Assembly (NCBI RefSeq): GCF_001425045.1
Contig: NZ_LMDJ01000032.1
Coordinates: 1,126 to 65,125, forward strand
DNA: 64,000 nt
Direction of reading: 5' to 3'
Origin: Massilia sp. Root351
Lineage (GTDB): Bacteria > Pseudomonadota > Gammaproteobacteria > Burkholderiales > Burkholderiaceae_D
In this document: one piece after another, positions 23,667 to 32,701 of the stretch
How the letters are laid out: every line of letters begins with the position of its first letter
Position numbering within the stretch: position 1 is the first letter of the stretch
The notes under the pieces: model-generated
The model's input: only the letters and a program-made list of their open reading frames with translations
Told to the model about the DNA's origin: nothing
Databases searched by the model: none
Position numbers and translations under genes: made by a program

Positions 23667-26396
23667 TTACTCGACGAACACCACTGCAGTGCGCGGCGGG
23701 ATGGTGAAGCGCCCGGTGGCGCTGTCATAGCGCGCCGCCTGCGCGCGCCGGTCCGCCGCGCCGCTGGCGGTGTGTACCGGATGCAGTCGGTATTGCTTGC
23801 CCTTCTCTCCATCCGCCACAACGCTCTGTTCAATCTTGTCCACATTGATCAGATACGTCACTGTCCTGAATCCCGCGCCGGGGTAGCCCGCGCCATCCAG
23901 GCGCGCGGCCACCACCGTGGGCACCTGCGCCGATCCCGTATTCAGGAAATGCAGCCGCTGCTTGATGTCAGCCGCCGTGCGCATGCGGAACAGGGTGCTG
24001 CTGGCGCGGATCTTCAGCAAATCGCGGAAAGCGTCGCGCGAGAAGGCGATGTCGGCCGGCGCCGGCTTGAGCGCCGCATTGGCCAGCAACGGCTTCATCA
24101 GCGCATAATCCTTGCCATTGTCCGCCTCCGGCGGCAGGCCCACGCCGTAGTAATTGTCCTGGTAAGTCCAGTCCAGGCGGTTGAACCAGTCGCCCGATTC
24201 AAAGCTGTTCTTGTCCAGCGACTTGGAGCGCAGGATGTCAAAGCCCGCGTGGTAGTACGCCACGCCCTGGCTGAAGGCATTGATGGCCGCGCCCAGCATC
24301 TGCACCCGTGCGCGCTCGGCGCTGGTGGTGGCCAGCGGCAGGCGGAAGGCGTTCAGGTCGTACATGGTCTGGTTGTCGTGGTTCTCCACGTAGTTCACCA
24401 CTTCGCCCGGTTCGCTGGCATAACCTGCGGGCTGGCCGCTATAGTCGATGGCTTGCAGCGCCATCTCCTTGTCCTGCCAGGTCTTCATTTTGTACGTGCG
24501 CACACTGCCCGCCAGGCCCACGCGCACCAGGTCCGCCGCGCGCAGCAGGTCTTCCTTTGGGCGCTGGCCGGCGTGTGCGTTGGCGTCGTATACCAGGCCG
24601 TTGATATAGCCCTGCATGCTGAACATCTTCTCGCCCGAGTCGCCGGCGCCGCCGCCGCGCACCGCGTCGCGGCCACGGTCGCTGAAGGTGCCGATGCCGG
24701 TGCCGTTCAGCGACAGCTGTGAAGCCTGCACGAAGCGCGCGCCGTTCTCGACCTCGCCGAAGTTCCAGCCCTCGCCGATCAGCTGCACCGGGCGTCCTGC
24801 GGCCTTGTCCACGCGCGCCTGCAGTACTTCCATCGCGGCCCGCGGCTGGTGGCCCATCAGGTCGAAGCGGAAGGAATCGATTTTGTAGTGGCGCGTCCAC
24901 AGCTCGGCCGAGTCGATCATCAGCTTGGCCATCATCATGTTCTCGGTGGCCGTGTTGTCGCAGCAGGTGGAACGTTCGATCACACCCTTGTCGTTCAGGC
25001 GGTGGTAGTAGCCCGGCACCACGCGGTCCAGCACGGACTTCTCGTCCTGGCCGGCGCGGTAGGTGTGGTTGTAGACCACGTCCATGCCCACGCGCAGGTT
25101 GGCCTTGTGCAGTGCCATCACCATCTGGCGGAATTCGACGATGCGGCGCGCGCCGTCTGCCGGGTCGGTGGCATAGCTGCCTTCCGGCGCGCTGTAGTGG
25201 AAGGGGTCGTAGCCCCAGTTGTAGCAGTCCTTGATGAAGGTGGAGGCCACCAGCGCCTGCTGGCTCTCGCTGTCCGGCGCGCCGCTTGGCTGGGGCGCCA
25301 CGCAGCCTTTTTCCGGCACCGAGCCGATGTCGTACACCGGCAGCAGGTGGATGTCGGTCATGCCTGCCTGGCTCAGGGCGGCCAGATGCTTCATGCCGTT
25401 CGAGCCGGTCTCGGTGAAGGCGGTGTACTTGCCGCGGTTGGCGGCGCTGACGCTGCTGTCGTTGATCGAGAAGTCGCGCACATGCAGTTCATACACCGAC
25501 ATGTCGGTCTGCGTGGCCACGCGTTTCGGCGCCCGCGCCTTGTCCCAGCCTGCCGGCTTCAGCCTGGCCGAGTCCAGGTCGGCGATGTAGCTGCGCAGCG
25601 AATCGGTGGTCAGGCTGATGGAATACGGGTCGGTGACCAGGTTGCGCACCAGGCCCTTGCTGGGAGCGACCACGTCCACGGCGTACTTGTAGTATTTCCC
25701 GGACATATTGCTGCGGCGCGTAGCCGACCAGATGCCGGTGGCGGCGTCGAAGCGCATGGTGTCGACGCCGGTGGCTTTGCCGTAGCCGTTGTCGTAGGTG
25801 CAGACGGAGACTTGCTGCGCGGTCGGCGCCCACAGCTTGAAGGCGGTGTGGCCCTTGGCGACGGTGGCGCCCAGGTCCGCAGCCTTGCCGGCAGCCGCGT
25901 AGATATCGTCCAGCGCGCCGGCGGTCTGCACGGTGGTGGCGTCGCGCACGGTGCCGTCGGCGTTTTCCTGCACCAGCACCAGCTGCTGCTTGAGCAGGGC
26001 GGGCAGCCTGGCCTGGTCGGCCTGCGCCACGGCCAGCACGGCGCCGCTGCCCACGTATTTGAAGCGCTGCGCCGCGTCGGGCGGGATCGCTGCGGTATGG
26101 ATGGCCATGGCCAGCACGCCATCGGCGCCGGAGACTTTGGCGCCGACAGCGGCGCTGACCTGGCCGGAGGCCGAGTGGTAGAGCTTGAAGGCGCCGCCGG
26201 CGCCGGCTTCCGCGCCCGGCCACTTGGCGAGCTGGCGGTTCAACCATACCGCACGCGCATCGAAGGTATTGGACTTGTGCAGCACGGTCTCGAACGGCGC
26301 ATCGCATGCACTCAACTGAACCGACGCCTGCGCCCCGAATGCCGCCATCACCAACGCCGCGCCGAGCGTCAATTGCGCTCCCATCTTCCCAGCCAT
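23667..26396 (-). CDS. pulA: Pullulanase-type alpha-1,6-glucosidase (GH13), exported
   Basis: A 909-residue debranching enzyme. The signal peptide ends near residue 24 (AQA); an LSAC motif at 28-31 leaves lipidation possible, as in Klebsiella PulA. N-terminal pullulanase domains are followed by the CBM48-like region (AFKLWAPTAQQV) and the barrel with the pullulanase mark YNWGYDPFHY, DVVYNH, nucleophile Asp in IDSFRFD, acid/base Glu in LIGEGWNFGE and NYVENHDN. The C-terminus matches the pullulanase-specific DUF3372 domain. It cuts alpha-1,6 branches so that linear dextrins reach the amylases. Two exact operator sites lie upstream. GGAG supports the start. Confidence 0.92.
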   Translation of the reverse strand: MAGKMGAQLTLGAALVMAAFGAQASVQLSACDAPFETVLHKSNTFDARAVWLNRQLAKWPGAEAGAGGAFKLYHSASGQVSAAVGAKVSGADGVLAMAIHTAAIPPDAAQRFKYVGSGAVLAVAQADQARLPALLKQQLVLVQENADGTVRDATTVQTAGALDDIYAAAGKAADLGATVAKGHTAFKLWAPTAQQVSVCTYDNGYGKATGVDTMRFDAATGIWSATRRSNMSGKYYKYAVDVVAPSKGLVRNLVTDPYSISLTTDSLRSYIADLDSARLKPAGWDKARAPKRVATQTDMSVYELHVRDFSINDSSVSAANRGKYTAFTETGSNGMKHLAALSQAGMTDIHLLPVYDIGSVPEKGCVAPQPSGAPDSESQQALVASTFIKDCYNWGYDPFHYSAPEGSYATDPADGARRIVEFRQMVMALHKANLRVGMDVVYNHTYRAGQDEKSVLDRVVPGYYHRLNDKGVIERSTCCDNTATENMMMAKLMIDSAELWTRHYKIDSFRFDLMGHQPRAAMEVLQARVDKAAGRPVQLIGEGWNFGEVENGARFVQASQLSLNGTGIGTFSDRGRDAVRGGGAGDSGEKMFSMQGYINGLVYDANAHAGQRPKEDLLRAADLVRVGLAGSVRTYKMKTWQDKEMALQAIDYSGQPAGYASEPGEVVNYVENHDNQTMYDLNAFRLPLATTSAERARVQMLGAAINAFSQGVAYYHAGFDILRSKSLDKNSFESGDWFNRLDWTYQDNYYGVGLPPEADNGKDYALMKPLLANAALKPAPADIAFSRDAFRDLLKIRASSTLFRMRTAADIKQRLHFLNTGSAQVPTVVAARLDGAGYPGAGFRTVTYLINVDKIEQSVVADGEKGKQYRLHPVHTASGAADRRAQAARYDSATGRFTIPPRTAVVFVE

Positions 26397-26411
26397 AGAC
26401 TTGTCTCCAAA

Positions 26412-26424
26412 GTAGTTGAGCTAC
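26412..26424. promoter_or_regulatory. Operator F (exact) before the pullulanase gene
   Basis: GTAGTTGAGCTAC is an exact GTAG-N5-CTAC site that starts 15 bases upstream of the pulA start codon. It is paired with operator G, 63 bases away centre to centre. Confidence 0.65.
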
Positions 26425-26474
26425 AAAAATGGCAATTGCAGCTTGGATTTGTCCGATATGGTAATCCAATTGCT

Positions 26475-26487
26475 GTAGCTTTACTAC
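26475..26487. promoter_or_regulatory. Operator G (exact) before the pullulanase gene
   Basis: GTAGCTTTACTAC is an exact site, 63 bases (about six helical turns) from operator F, so both would face the same side of the DNA. This spacing would allow co-operative binding by a multimeric regulator. It lies just downstream of the dctD-like stop codon. Confidence 0.65.
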
Positions 26488-26505
26488 GAATTCTGTCTGC
26501 CGTGC

Positions 26506-27879
26506 CTACTTTTTGCCGGTGCTGATCTGGTATTTTTTGAGCTTGTCGTAGAGCGTCTTGCGCGGGACGCTGAGATTGTCGGCGGCGAGGGCGACGTTGC
26601 CCTCGGCGGCGGCCAAGGCCTGCGCAATCAGGTCGCGTTCGAAGTTGTCGACTTGCTGGGGGAGGGAGGCGGCATCGCCCACGGCCGCAGCAGTGGCGGC
26701 GGCGGGGACACCGGCGGCGGCCGGCGCCGAGGGGGCTGAGGAGGCCGACGGCGAGGGGGAGGGCGCCAGTCCCAAGGTCAGGCGCTCGGCGAAGTTGCGC
26801 AGTTCGCGCACGTTGCCGGGCCAGTCTGCGGCCTGCCAAGCGGCCATGTCCTGCGCGCTCCATTGCGGCAGCGGGCGCTGGTAGCGCAGCGCGGCTTCCT
26901 GCACGAAGTGCGCCAGCAGCAGCGGAATGTCTTCGCGCCGCTCGCGCAGGCGCGGCAGATCGATCGTCACCACGCCGATGCGGTAGTACAAGTCTTCGCG
27001 GAACAGGCCTTGCGCGCTCAGTTGCAGCAGGTCCGCCTTGCTGGCGGCGACCACGCGGCAGTCCAGCGCCACGCCTTCGTTGGCGCCCAGGCGTTCCAGG
27101 CGGCGCTCCTGCAGCACGCGCAGCAGCTTCACCTGCAGCGCCATCGGCATGCTTTCGATTTCGTCCAGGAAGACGGTGCCGCCGTTGGCGTATTCCAGCT
27201 TGCCGATGCGGCGCTTCTGCGCGCCGGTGAAGGCGCCCGCCTCATGGCCGAAAATCTCGCTCTCGAACACCGACTCCGGCAGCGCGCCGCAGTTGATGGC
27301 GACGAAGTTGCCCTTGCGGCCGCTGGCCGCGTGCAGCAGGCGCGCCATCACTTCCTTGCCGGTGCCGGTCTGGCCGTTGATCAGGATGTCCACGCCGGCC
27401 GGGCCGACGTTGCGCACCAATACCTTCAGGTGCTCGATGGCAGGCGAGCGGCCGATCAGGTCCGGCGTGTCCGGATGCAAGGCGCGCGCGGCGCGCAGTT
27501 CGCGGTTCTCCAGCACCAGGCTACGGCGCTCCTGCGCGCGGCGCACCGCGTCCATCAGGCGCTCGGAGGCGAAGGGCTTTTCGATGAAGTCATAGGCGCC
27601 GCTGCGCATGGCGGCCACCGCCATGGTGACGTCGCCGTGGCCGGTGACCACGATCACGGGCAGTTCGGCGTCCAGCGCCGTCACCTGCGCCAGCAGCTCC
27701 AGGCCGGAGCGGCCGGGCAGGCGCACGTCCGTGACCACCACGCCGGAGAAGTCGGCGCGCAGCAGCGGCAGCGCCTCCTCGGCGCTGGCGCAGGCTTGCA
27801 CGGCGAAGCCGCCCAGTTCCAGTGTCTGCGCAGTGGCCAGCCGCAGCGCGGCTTCGTCTTCAATGAGGATGGCTTGCAT
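26506..27879 (-). CDS. DctD-like sigma-54-dependent response regulator
   Basis: A 457-residue activator. Receiver domain 1-120 with phospho-acceptor D51 (VVVTDVRLPG). AAA+ domain about 140-370 with Walker A GQTGTGKE (169-176), the sigma-54 contact loop GAFTGA (215-220) and Walker B GTVFLDE. A Ser/Pro/Ala-rich linker (about 375-410) leads to a Fis-type helix-turn-helix at the C-terminus. It overlaps the sensor kinase gene by 20 bases. With the kinase it forms a DctB/DctD-type pair. Its place downstream of an ABC importer with a sigma-54 promoter suggests it controls that importer rather than C4-dicarboxylate transport. Confidence 0.9.
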   Translation of the reverse strand: MQAILIEDEAALRLATAQTLELGGFAVQACASAEEALPLLRADFSGVVVTDVRLPGRSGLELLAQVTALDAELPVIVVTGHGDVTMAVAAMRSGAYDFIEKPFASERLMDAVRRAQERRSLVLENRELRAARALHPDTPDLIGRSPAIEHLKVLVRNVGPAGVDILINGQTGTGKEVMARLLHAASGRKGNFVAINCGALPESVFESEIFGHEAGAFTGAQKRRIGKLEYANGGTVFLDEIESMPMALQVKLLRVLQERRLERLGANEGVALDCRVVAASKADLLQLSAQGLFREDLYYRIGVVTIDLPRLRERREDIPLLLAHFVQEAALRYQRPLPQWSAQDMAAWQAADWPGNVRELRNFAERLTLGLAPSPSPSASSAPSAPAAAGVPAAATAAAVGDAASLPQQVDNFERDLIAQALAAAEGNVALAADNLSVPRKTLYDKLKKYQISTGKK

Positions 27880-29677
27880 TGGTGCTTTCCGGTTGCAGCG
27901 GCAGGCGCAGCACGAATTGCGCGCCTCCGCCGGGCAGATTATGCGCCGTCAGCTGGCCGTTCATCGCCTGCACGATGGACGATGAGATGGCCAGGCCCAG
28001 CCCCAGGCCCTTGCCGGACGGCTTGGTGGTGTAGAACGGTTCGAACAAATGCGCCGCCACCTGCTCTGGGATGCCGCCGCCGCTGTCGCTGATGCGCACC
28101 TCGGCATGGCCGTCCACGCGCTCCAGCGTGATCGACACCTGGCGCTGAGGCGCGTCCTCCACCGCGTCGAGCGCGTTGCGCAGCAGGTTGATGAGCACCT
28201 GTTCGATGCGCACCGCATCGCCGGCCACCAGCAGCGGGGCGGCGTCCGCGCCGCCGGCCGAGGCTGCCGGACCGGGCCCGGTGTCGATCGCCAGCGCCAC
28301 GCCATGCCGGCGGAACTCGCTCTCCATCATGAACGCGGAGGCGCGCACTGACTTGGACAGCTCCACCGCGCAAATCGATTCATCCTTGCGCGCAAAGCCC
28401 TTCAGCTGCGCGATGATGGCGCCCATGCGCGCGCTGGCGTCGCCAATGTGGCCCAGGTTGGCCTCGGCCTGCGCCGGCTGGCCGCGCTGCAGGAAGGTGC
28501 GCGCATTGTCGGCGAAGGCGCGGATGGCGGCCAGCGGCTGGTTCAGTTCATGGGTCACGCCCGCCGCCATCTGCCCCAGCATGGCCAGCTTGCCCGCCTG
28601 GACCAGCTCATTCTGCGTCGAGCGCAGCATCTGCTCCGTGGCCTTCAGGCGCGCGTACTTGTTCTCCAGGTCCTGGTTGGTCTCGCGCAGCTGCTGCGTG
28701 CGTTCCACGATGCGGCTATCGAGCTCGCGCGCCGCCTGCTGCAAGGCCTGGCGCGACTCGTTGCGTTCCTCCAGCCTGCGCCTGCGCTGGTGCAGCGCCC
28801 AGCCCGACACGGCCGCGCAGGACAGCAGCAGGAAAGCCGCCAGCGCCCACAGCAGGCCGGCGCGCACCACGCGCGTCTGGGCCGGGAACAGCATCAGCTG
28901 CCAGCCCAGGCGCCCCACGGGCCGCGCCACGAACTGGCCCGGATGCTCGGACAGCGGCGCGACCTTCTGGCCCATGTACTGCTGCGTGCGCGCCAGTTCC
29001 TCCATGGTGGCCGCGCCCAGCGGCTGCAGGCTGCGGTAGCGCCACTGCGGCTGGTTGCTGAGGAAGATCACGCCGTGCCGGTCCGCCAGCGCGATGGCGT
29101 GCTCGCTGCTGCGCCAGGTCTGCTCAAAGTCCGCCAGGCTGATTTTTGCCACCACCACGCCCGCCACCGGTCCGCCGGCCGTGCCGTTGCGGTACACCGG
29201 CTGCGCGATGAAGTAGCCGGCCTCGCTGGTGCTGGTGCCGATGCCATAGAACAGGCCCGCGCGGCCATGCAGCGCTTCGTTGAAATAGGGGCGGTACGAG
29301 AAATTCTTGCCGACGAAGCCCAGCGGCTGGTCCCAGTTGCTGGCGCCGAGGGTCAGGCCGGTGCGGTCCATCATATAGATGGCGCCGACCTTGGCTTGCT
29401 GCTGGATGGTTTGCAGGGACTGGTTCAGGCGCGCGATGGCGTTCGCGTCGGTGGGGCTGGCCAGGGCCTGGATCAGGTCCGGCTGGAAGCCCAGCACGAA
29501 GGGCAGGGTTTCATACTTCTCCATGGCGGACTGCAGGTCCGGCGCCATCAATTCCAGCTGGCGCCGTCCCTGCTCCATCAAATCCGCCTGCGCGCGCAGC
29601 ATGCCGGCCCAGCCGGCCGCCGCGATCGCGGCGGCGGCGCCCAGCAAGGCCAGTACTCTGATCAGTTTTGCGCGCAT
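27860..29677 (-). CDS. DctB-like membrane sensor histidine kinase
   Basis: A 605-residue inner-membrane kinase. Helix 1 at about 6-26, a periplasmic double-PDC sensor region (about 30-260, with KNFSYRPYFNEAL typical of DctB), helix 2 at about 273-293, a coiled coil (300-355) and the phospho-acceptor H376 in GVTHELNQPLAAIRAFADN. The ATPase domain has NLLRNALDA, DSGGGI and GKGLGLGL. It overlaps the regulator gene and lies 24 bases after the ABC ATPase gene, so the five genes probably form one operon. The ligand is unknown and may be the importer's substrate. Confidence 0.9.
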   Translation of the reverse strand: MRAKLIRVLALLGAAAAIAAAGWAGMLRAQADLMEQGRRQLELMAPDLQSAMEKYETLPFVLGFQPDLIQALASPTDANAIARLNQSLQTIQQQAKVGAIYMMDRTGLTLGASNWDQPLGFVGKNFSYRPYFNEALHGRAGLFYGIGTSTSEAGYFIAQPVYRNGTAGGPVAGVVVAKISLADFEQTWRSSEHAIALADRHGVIFLSNQPQWRYRSLQPLGAATMEELARTQQYMGQKVAPLSEHPGQFVARPVGRLGWQLMLFPAQTRVVRAGLLWALAAFLLLSCAAVSGWALHQRRRRLEERNESRQALQQAARELDSRIVERTQQLRETNQDLENKYARLKATEQMLRSTQNELVQAGKLAMLGQMAAGVTHELNQPLAAIRAFADNARTFLQRGQPAQAEANLGHIGDASARMGAIIAQLKGFARKDESICAVELSKSVRASAFMMESEFRRHGVALAIDTGPGPAASAGGADAAPLLVAGDAVRIEQVLINLLRNALDAVEDAPQRQVSITLERVDGHAEVRISDSGGGIPEQVAAHLFEPFYTTKPSGKGLGLGLAISSSIVQAMNGQLTAHNLPGGGAQFVLRLPLQPESTNASHPH

Positions 29678-29701
29678 GGAGCGATTTTACATCGCAGCGC
29701 C

Positions 29702-30514
29702 TCAGTCGACGGCGGCCATGCGCATTTCGTCGTTGTGGTGGCGCTGCTGCTCTTCCATCACCAGCATGCCCAGTTCGCGCTTGAGGGCGTTGAATTCGGA
29801 CGAGGACGGGTCGCGCAGGCGCGGCAGGTCGACCATGATGTCGCGCTTGACGGTGCCGGGACGGTAGGTCATCACCACGATGCGGTCGGCCATGTAGATC
29901 GCTTCTTCGATGCTGTGCGTGACGAAGATGATGGTCTTCTTCAGCTCGGCCCAGATGCGCAGCAGCTCGTCCTGCAGGTTGCGCCGGGTGAGGGCGTCCA
30001 GCGCGCCGAACGGCTCGTCCATCAGCATGATGGGCGAGTCCAGTGCCAGCACGCGGGCGATCGCCACGCGCTGGCGCATGCCGCCCGACAGGTCTTTCGG
30101 GAAGCGGTGGCGGAAGTCGCTCAGCGACAGCATGGCCAGCAGCTTCGACACGGTCTGGTCGATCTGGTCCTTGGACATGCCCTTGACTTCCAGGCCGAAG
30201 GCGATGTTCTTCTCCACGGTCATCCACGGGAACAGCGCATATTCCTGGAACACCATGCCGCGCTCGGGACCGGGGCCGGTCACGACCTGGCTGGCGGCGG
30301 TGATCTCGCCACTGGAGGGCAGCGAGAAGCCGGCGATGGCGTTCAGCAGTGTGGACTTGCCGCAGCCCGAAGGCCCCAGCAGGCAGACGAACTGGCCCTG
30401 CGGGATCTCCAGGTTGATGTCTTTCAGGGCGACCACTTCGCGGTCGGTGCTCTTGAATACCTTGTTCACGCCGCGCACGGCGATGTGGCTGAAGTTCTTT
30501 TCCATTTTGCTCAT
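29702..30514 (-). CDS. ABC importer ATPase, NitT/TauT type
   Basis: A 270-residue ATPase of the nitrate/sulfonate/taurine importer class. Walker A GPSGCGKS (47-54), signature LSGGMRQ (142-148), Walker B LMDEP (D166, E167). I start at 30514: GGAG lies seven bases upstream and only one base separates it from the permease stop; the frame to 30532 would overlap the permease gene. It acts with the permease and binding protein encoded upstream. Confidence 0.9.
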   Translation of the reverse strand: MSKMEKNFSHIAVRGVNKVFKSTDREVVALKDINLEIPQGQFVCLLGPSGCGKSTLLNAIAGFSLPSSGEITAASQVVTGPGPERGMVFQEYALFPWMTVEKNIAFGLEVKGMSKDQIDQTVSKLLAMLSLSDFRHRFPKDLSGGMRQRVAIARVLALDSPIMLMDEPFGALDALTRRNLQDELLRIWAELKKTIIFVTHSIEEAIYMADRIVVMTYRPGTVKRDIMVDLPRLRDPSSSEFNALKRELGMLVMEEQQRHHNDEMRMAAVD

Positions 30515-30515
30515 C

Positions 30516-31337
30516 TCAGTTCTCCAGGCCACGGTGCCAGCGCAGCAAATGATTGTTCAGTTTATTCATGCCGATGTCGATGAAGAGACCCAGCAGGCCG
30601 ATGCTGATCATGCCGGCGATGATCTTGTCGGACCAGAAGTACTCGCGCGCTTCCAGGATGCGGAAGCCGAGGCCGTTGTTTACGGCGATCATCTCGGACA
30701 CGATCACCACGATGAAAGCGGTACCGATGCCGATCCGCACGCCGGACAGGATGTAGGGCACGGCCGCCGGCAGCATCACGCGCACGAACATGGTGCGCTG
30801 GCTCACGCCGAGGTTGCGCGCGGCGCGGATGTAGATGCCGTCGACCTGGCGCACCCCGGCGATGGTGTTCATCAGCACCGGGAAGAAGGCGCCGATGGCG
30901 ATCAGGAACACGGCCGGCGCGTTGCCCAGGCCGAACCACAGGATCGACAGCGGGATGTAGGCGATCGGCGGGATGGGGCGCAGCAGCTGCATCAGCGGGT
31001 TGAACCAGGAGTAGGCGCGCGGGCTGGAACCCATCATCAGGCCGAGCGGCAAGGCCAGGCCGGCGCCGACGGCGAAGCCGACCACCACCCGGTACATGCT
31101 GCCCAGCGTGTCCATCCACAGTTCGCCCGACATGGCCCACGACAGCCAGGACGAGGCGGCCGGGTCGTAGGCGGTCAGCGGCAGCGCGTATTCGATCAGT
31201 TTCTGCACCACCGCCACCGGCGACGGCAGCACCTGCGGATTGACCCAGCCCAGCATGGCGCTGGCTTGCCACAGCAGGACGACAACGGCGGGCACCACCA
31301 GCCCGGTGCCGATCTCATGCCAATTCAGTTTTTTCAT
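30516..31337 (-). CDS. ABC importer permease, NitT/TauT type
   Basis: A 273-residue inner-membrane protein with about six helices. It has the binding-protein-dependent permease signature (ARNLGVSQRTMFVRVMLPAA and the EAA loop) and ends with the usual cytosolic tail NKLNNHLLRWHRG. It lies 12 bases after the binding-protein gene and one base before the ATPase gene. Substrate specificity cannot be read from it. Confidence 0.9.
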   Translation of the reverse strand: MKKLNWHEIGTGLVVPAVVVLLWQASAMLGWVNPQVLPSPVAVVQKLIEYALPLTAYDPAASSWLSWAMSGELWMDTLGSMYRVVVGFAVGAGLALPLGLMMGSSPRAYSWFNPLMQLLRPIPPIAYIPLSILWFGLGNAPAVFLIAIGAFFPVLMNTIAGVRQVDGIYIRAARNLGVSQRTMFVRVMLPAAVPYILSGVRIGIGTAFIVVIVSEMIAVNNGLGFRILEAREYFWSDKIIAGMISIGLLGLFIDIGMNKLNNHLLRWHRGLEN

Positions 31338-31349
31338 GATGTCCCCGCT

Positions 31350-32339
31350 TTATTTGATGTTCAGGCTTTTCTTCGCTTCGTCCAGCAGGTCGGTCTTGAC
31401 CCACTCGGTGGCCACCGGCGGCTTGCGCATCTTGCCCACGCCGGTCTTGGCCATCACGTCCGTGGTGATCTGGATGTGCTGGGCGGTCACGTCGTAGGAG
31501 TAGGGCGAGTTGCTGATGGCGTCCTGGAAGTCGTCGGCCGTGATCTGGTTCTTGAAGATCACTTCGCGCACATACTTCTCGGCGGTCGGCTTGCTGTCGA
31601 TGAAGGTCTTGGTGGCCTGCACGAAGCAGTTCATGAACTTGGCGGCAGTTGCGCGGCGCTCCTTGTAGAACTTCTCGCTCATGACCATGGTGCGTACCGG
31701 CTCGCCGATCGGCGTGTCGTAAGGCTTCATCACTTCCACCCCGAAGCCCTTGTTGATGGCCTGCGACGATTGCGGTTCCGATTGCATGATGGCGTCCAGG
31801 TTCTTGCCGAGCAGGGCCTGGTTCAGGTCCGCGAACGCCAGGAAGATCAGCTGCACGTCCTTGCCCGGCTGGTCGGAGAAGGTGATGCCGGCCTGCTGCA
31901 GCTCGGCCGCCAGCAGCACCTCGTGGATGCCGCCGCGCGTGACGCCGACCTTCTTGCCCTTCAGGTCCTTGATGGATTTGATGCCGCCGTCGGGGCGCGC
32001 GACCAGGCGCGCGCCGCCTTTTGCGAAACCTGCCACCACGTAGATCGGGGCGCCGTTGGCGCGGCCCTGGATCGCCGCCTCGGAGGCGGTGGCGCCCACG
32101 TCCAGTTCACCGGCCAGGATGGCCTGCATCACGTCCGGGCCTTTGGCGAAGATGTGCTCTTCCACCTTGATGCCGCACTTGGGCGCGATCTCCTTGATGT
32201 ACGACACGGCGCCGTAGTGCGCGAATTTGAGGTTGCCGAGGCGGACCACTTCCTGTGCGCTGGCGGTGGTTGCGGACGCTGCGAATGCGGCGGCGATGGC
32301 GAAGGGAAGGGCGCGGATGATGTTCTTGCTGATGCTCAT
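31350..32339 (-). CDS. ABC importer substrate-binding protein (NMT1/SsuA-like)
   Basis: A 329-residue periplasmic protein. The signal peptide ends at SAQ near residue 27. The mature part has the family pattern VRLGNLKFAHYGAVSYIKE, GELDVGATASEAAIQGRANGAPIYVV and KDLKGKKVGVTRGGIHEVLL. I place the start at 32339, where AGGAG lies upstream; the longer frame to 32495 would run through the sigma-54 promoter. Relatives bind nitrate, sulfonates, pyrimidine thiamine precursors or aromatic acids; the ligand here is not known. It is the first gene of the likely five-gene operon with permease, ATPase, sensor kinase and activator. Confidence 0.85.
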   Translation of the reverse strand: MSISKNIIRALPFAIAAAFAASATTASAQEVVRLGNLKFAHYGAVSYIKEIAPKCGIKVEEHIFAKGPDVMQAILAGELDVGATASEAAIQGRANGAPIYVVAGFAKGGARLVARPDGGIKSIKDLKGKKVGVTRGGIHEVLLAAELQQAGITFSDQPGKDVQLIFLAFADLNQALLGKNLDAIMQSEPQSSQAINKGFGVEVMKPYDTPIGEPVRTMVMSEKFYKERRATAAKFMNCFVQATKTFIDSKPTAEKYVREVIFKNQITADDFQDAISNSPYSYDVTAQHIQITTDVMAKTGVGKMRKPPVATEWVKTDLLDEAKKSLNIK

Positions 32340-32377
32340 GTTCGTCTCCTGAACGGGTTTGTTGTAAGGAGCTAGTG

Positions 32378-32393
32378 AGCAGAAACCGTGCCA
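32378..32393 (-). promoter_or_regulatory. Sigma-54 promoter of the ABC/DctBD operon
   Basis: On the minus strand TGGCACGGTTTCTGCT matches the sigma-54 consensus TGGCACG-N4-TTGCT with one mismatch. The essential GG (32392-32391) and GC (32380-32379) are exactly ten bases apart. Transcription would begin near 32367, about 28 bases before the binding-protein ATG. The DctD-like sigma-54 activator is encoded in the same unit. Confidence 0.8.
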
Positions 32394-32435
32394 CGCGGGC
32401 CGAAAAAGCCAAGTGCTTGATTTGATTCGTTTGGT

Positions 32436-32457
32436 GCGCTGCCGCATGGCGGAGCGC
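32436..32457. promoter_or_regulatory. Candidate upstream activator site (quasi-palindrome)
   Basis: GCGCT-G-CCGC (32436-32445) pairs with GCGG-AGCGC (32449-32457), with one bulged base. Its centre is about 80 bases upstream of the predicted sigma-54 start site, where activator-binding sites usually lie. Apart from this, the sigma-54 promoter and the terminator at 32650, I see nothing in the 362-base gap 32340-32701. Confidence 0.35.
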
Positions 32458-32649
32458 CGGGAGCTGGCTGGGCGTAAACCCGGAATCCTGGCCATGCCTT
32501 GTGCGGATTTCCGCCGCGCCGGTCCGGTCTACTACCTCAACCCTGCCAGCAGCGCGGCGGCTTGCGCGTCGTCTCGGTAAGGGTCTTGCGGCAGCGCGAT
32601 GTCGGGCCGCAGCAGGCCGTCGCCGCGCACGCCCGCAGCGGAATGAAAA

Positions 32650-32670
32650 CAGCCCGCGCGGGGCGGGCTG
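32650..32670 (-). terminator. Rho-independent terminator after the POT transporter
   Basis: CAGCCCGC (32650-32657) pairs with GCGGGCTG (32663-32670). Read on the minus strand the stem is followed by TTTTC. It lies 32 bases after the stop codon of the transporter gene. Confidence 0.75.
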
Positions 32671-32701
32671 TACAAACTGCAGGGGCGGAAACCGCGGCGG
32701 A

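Noticed and set aside
28448..32375. Two long plus-strand frames (28448-30583 and 29910-32375) over the sensor kinase and ABC genes
   Set aside because: Low-complexity antisense frames; the minus strand has five conserved genes with tight junctions.
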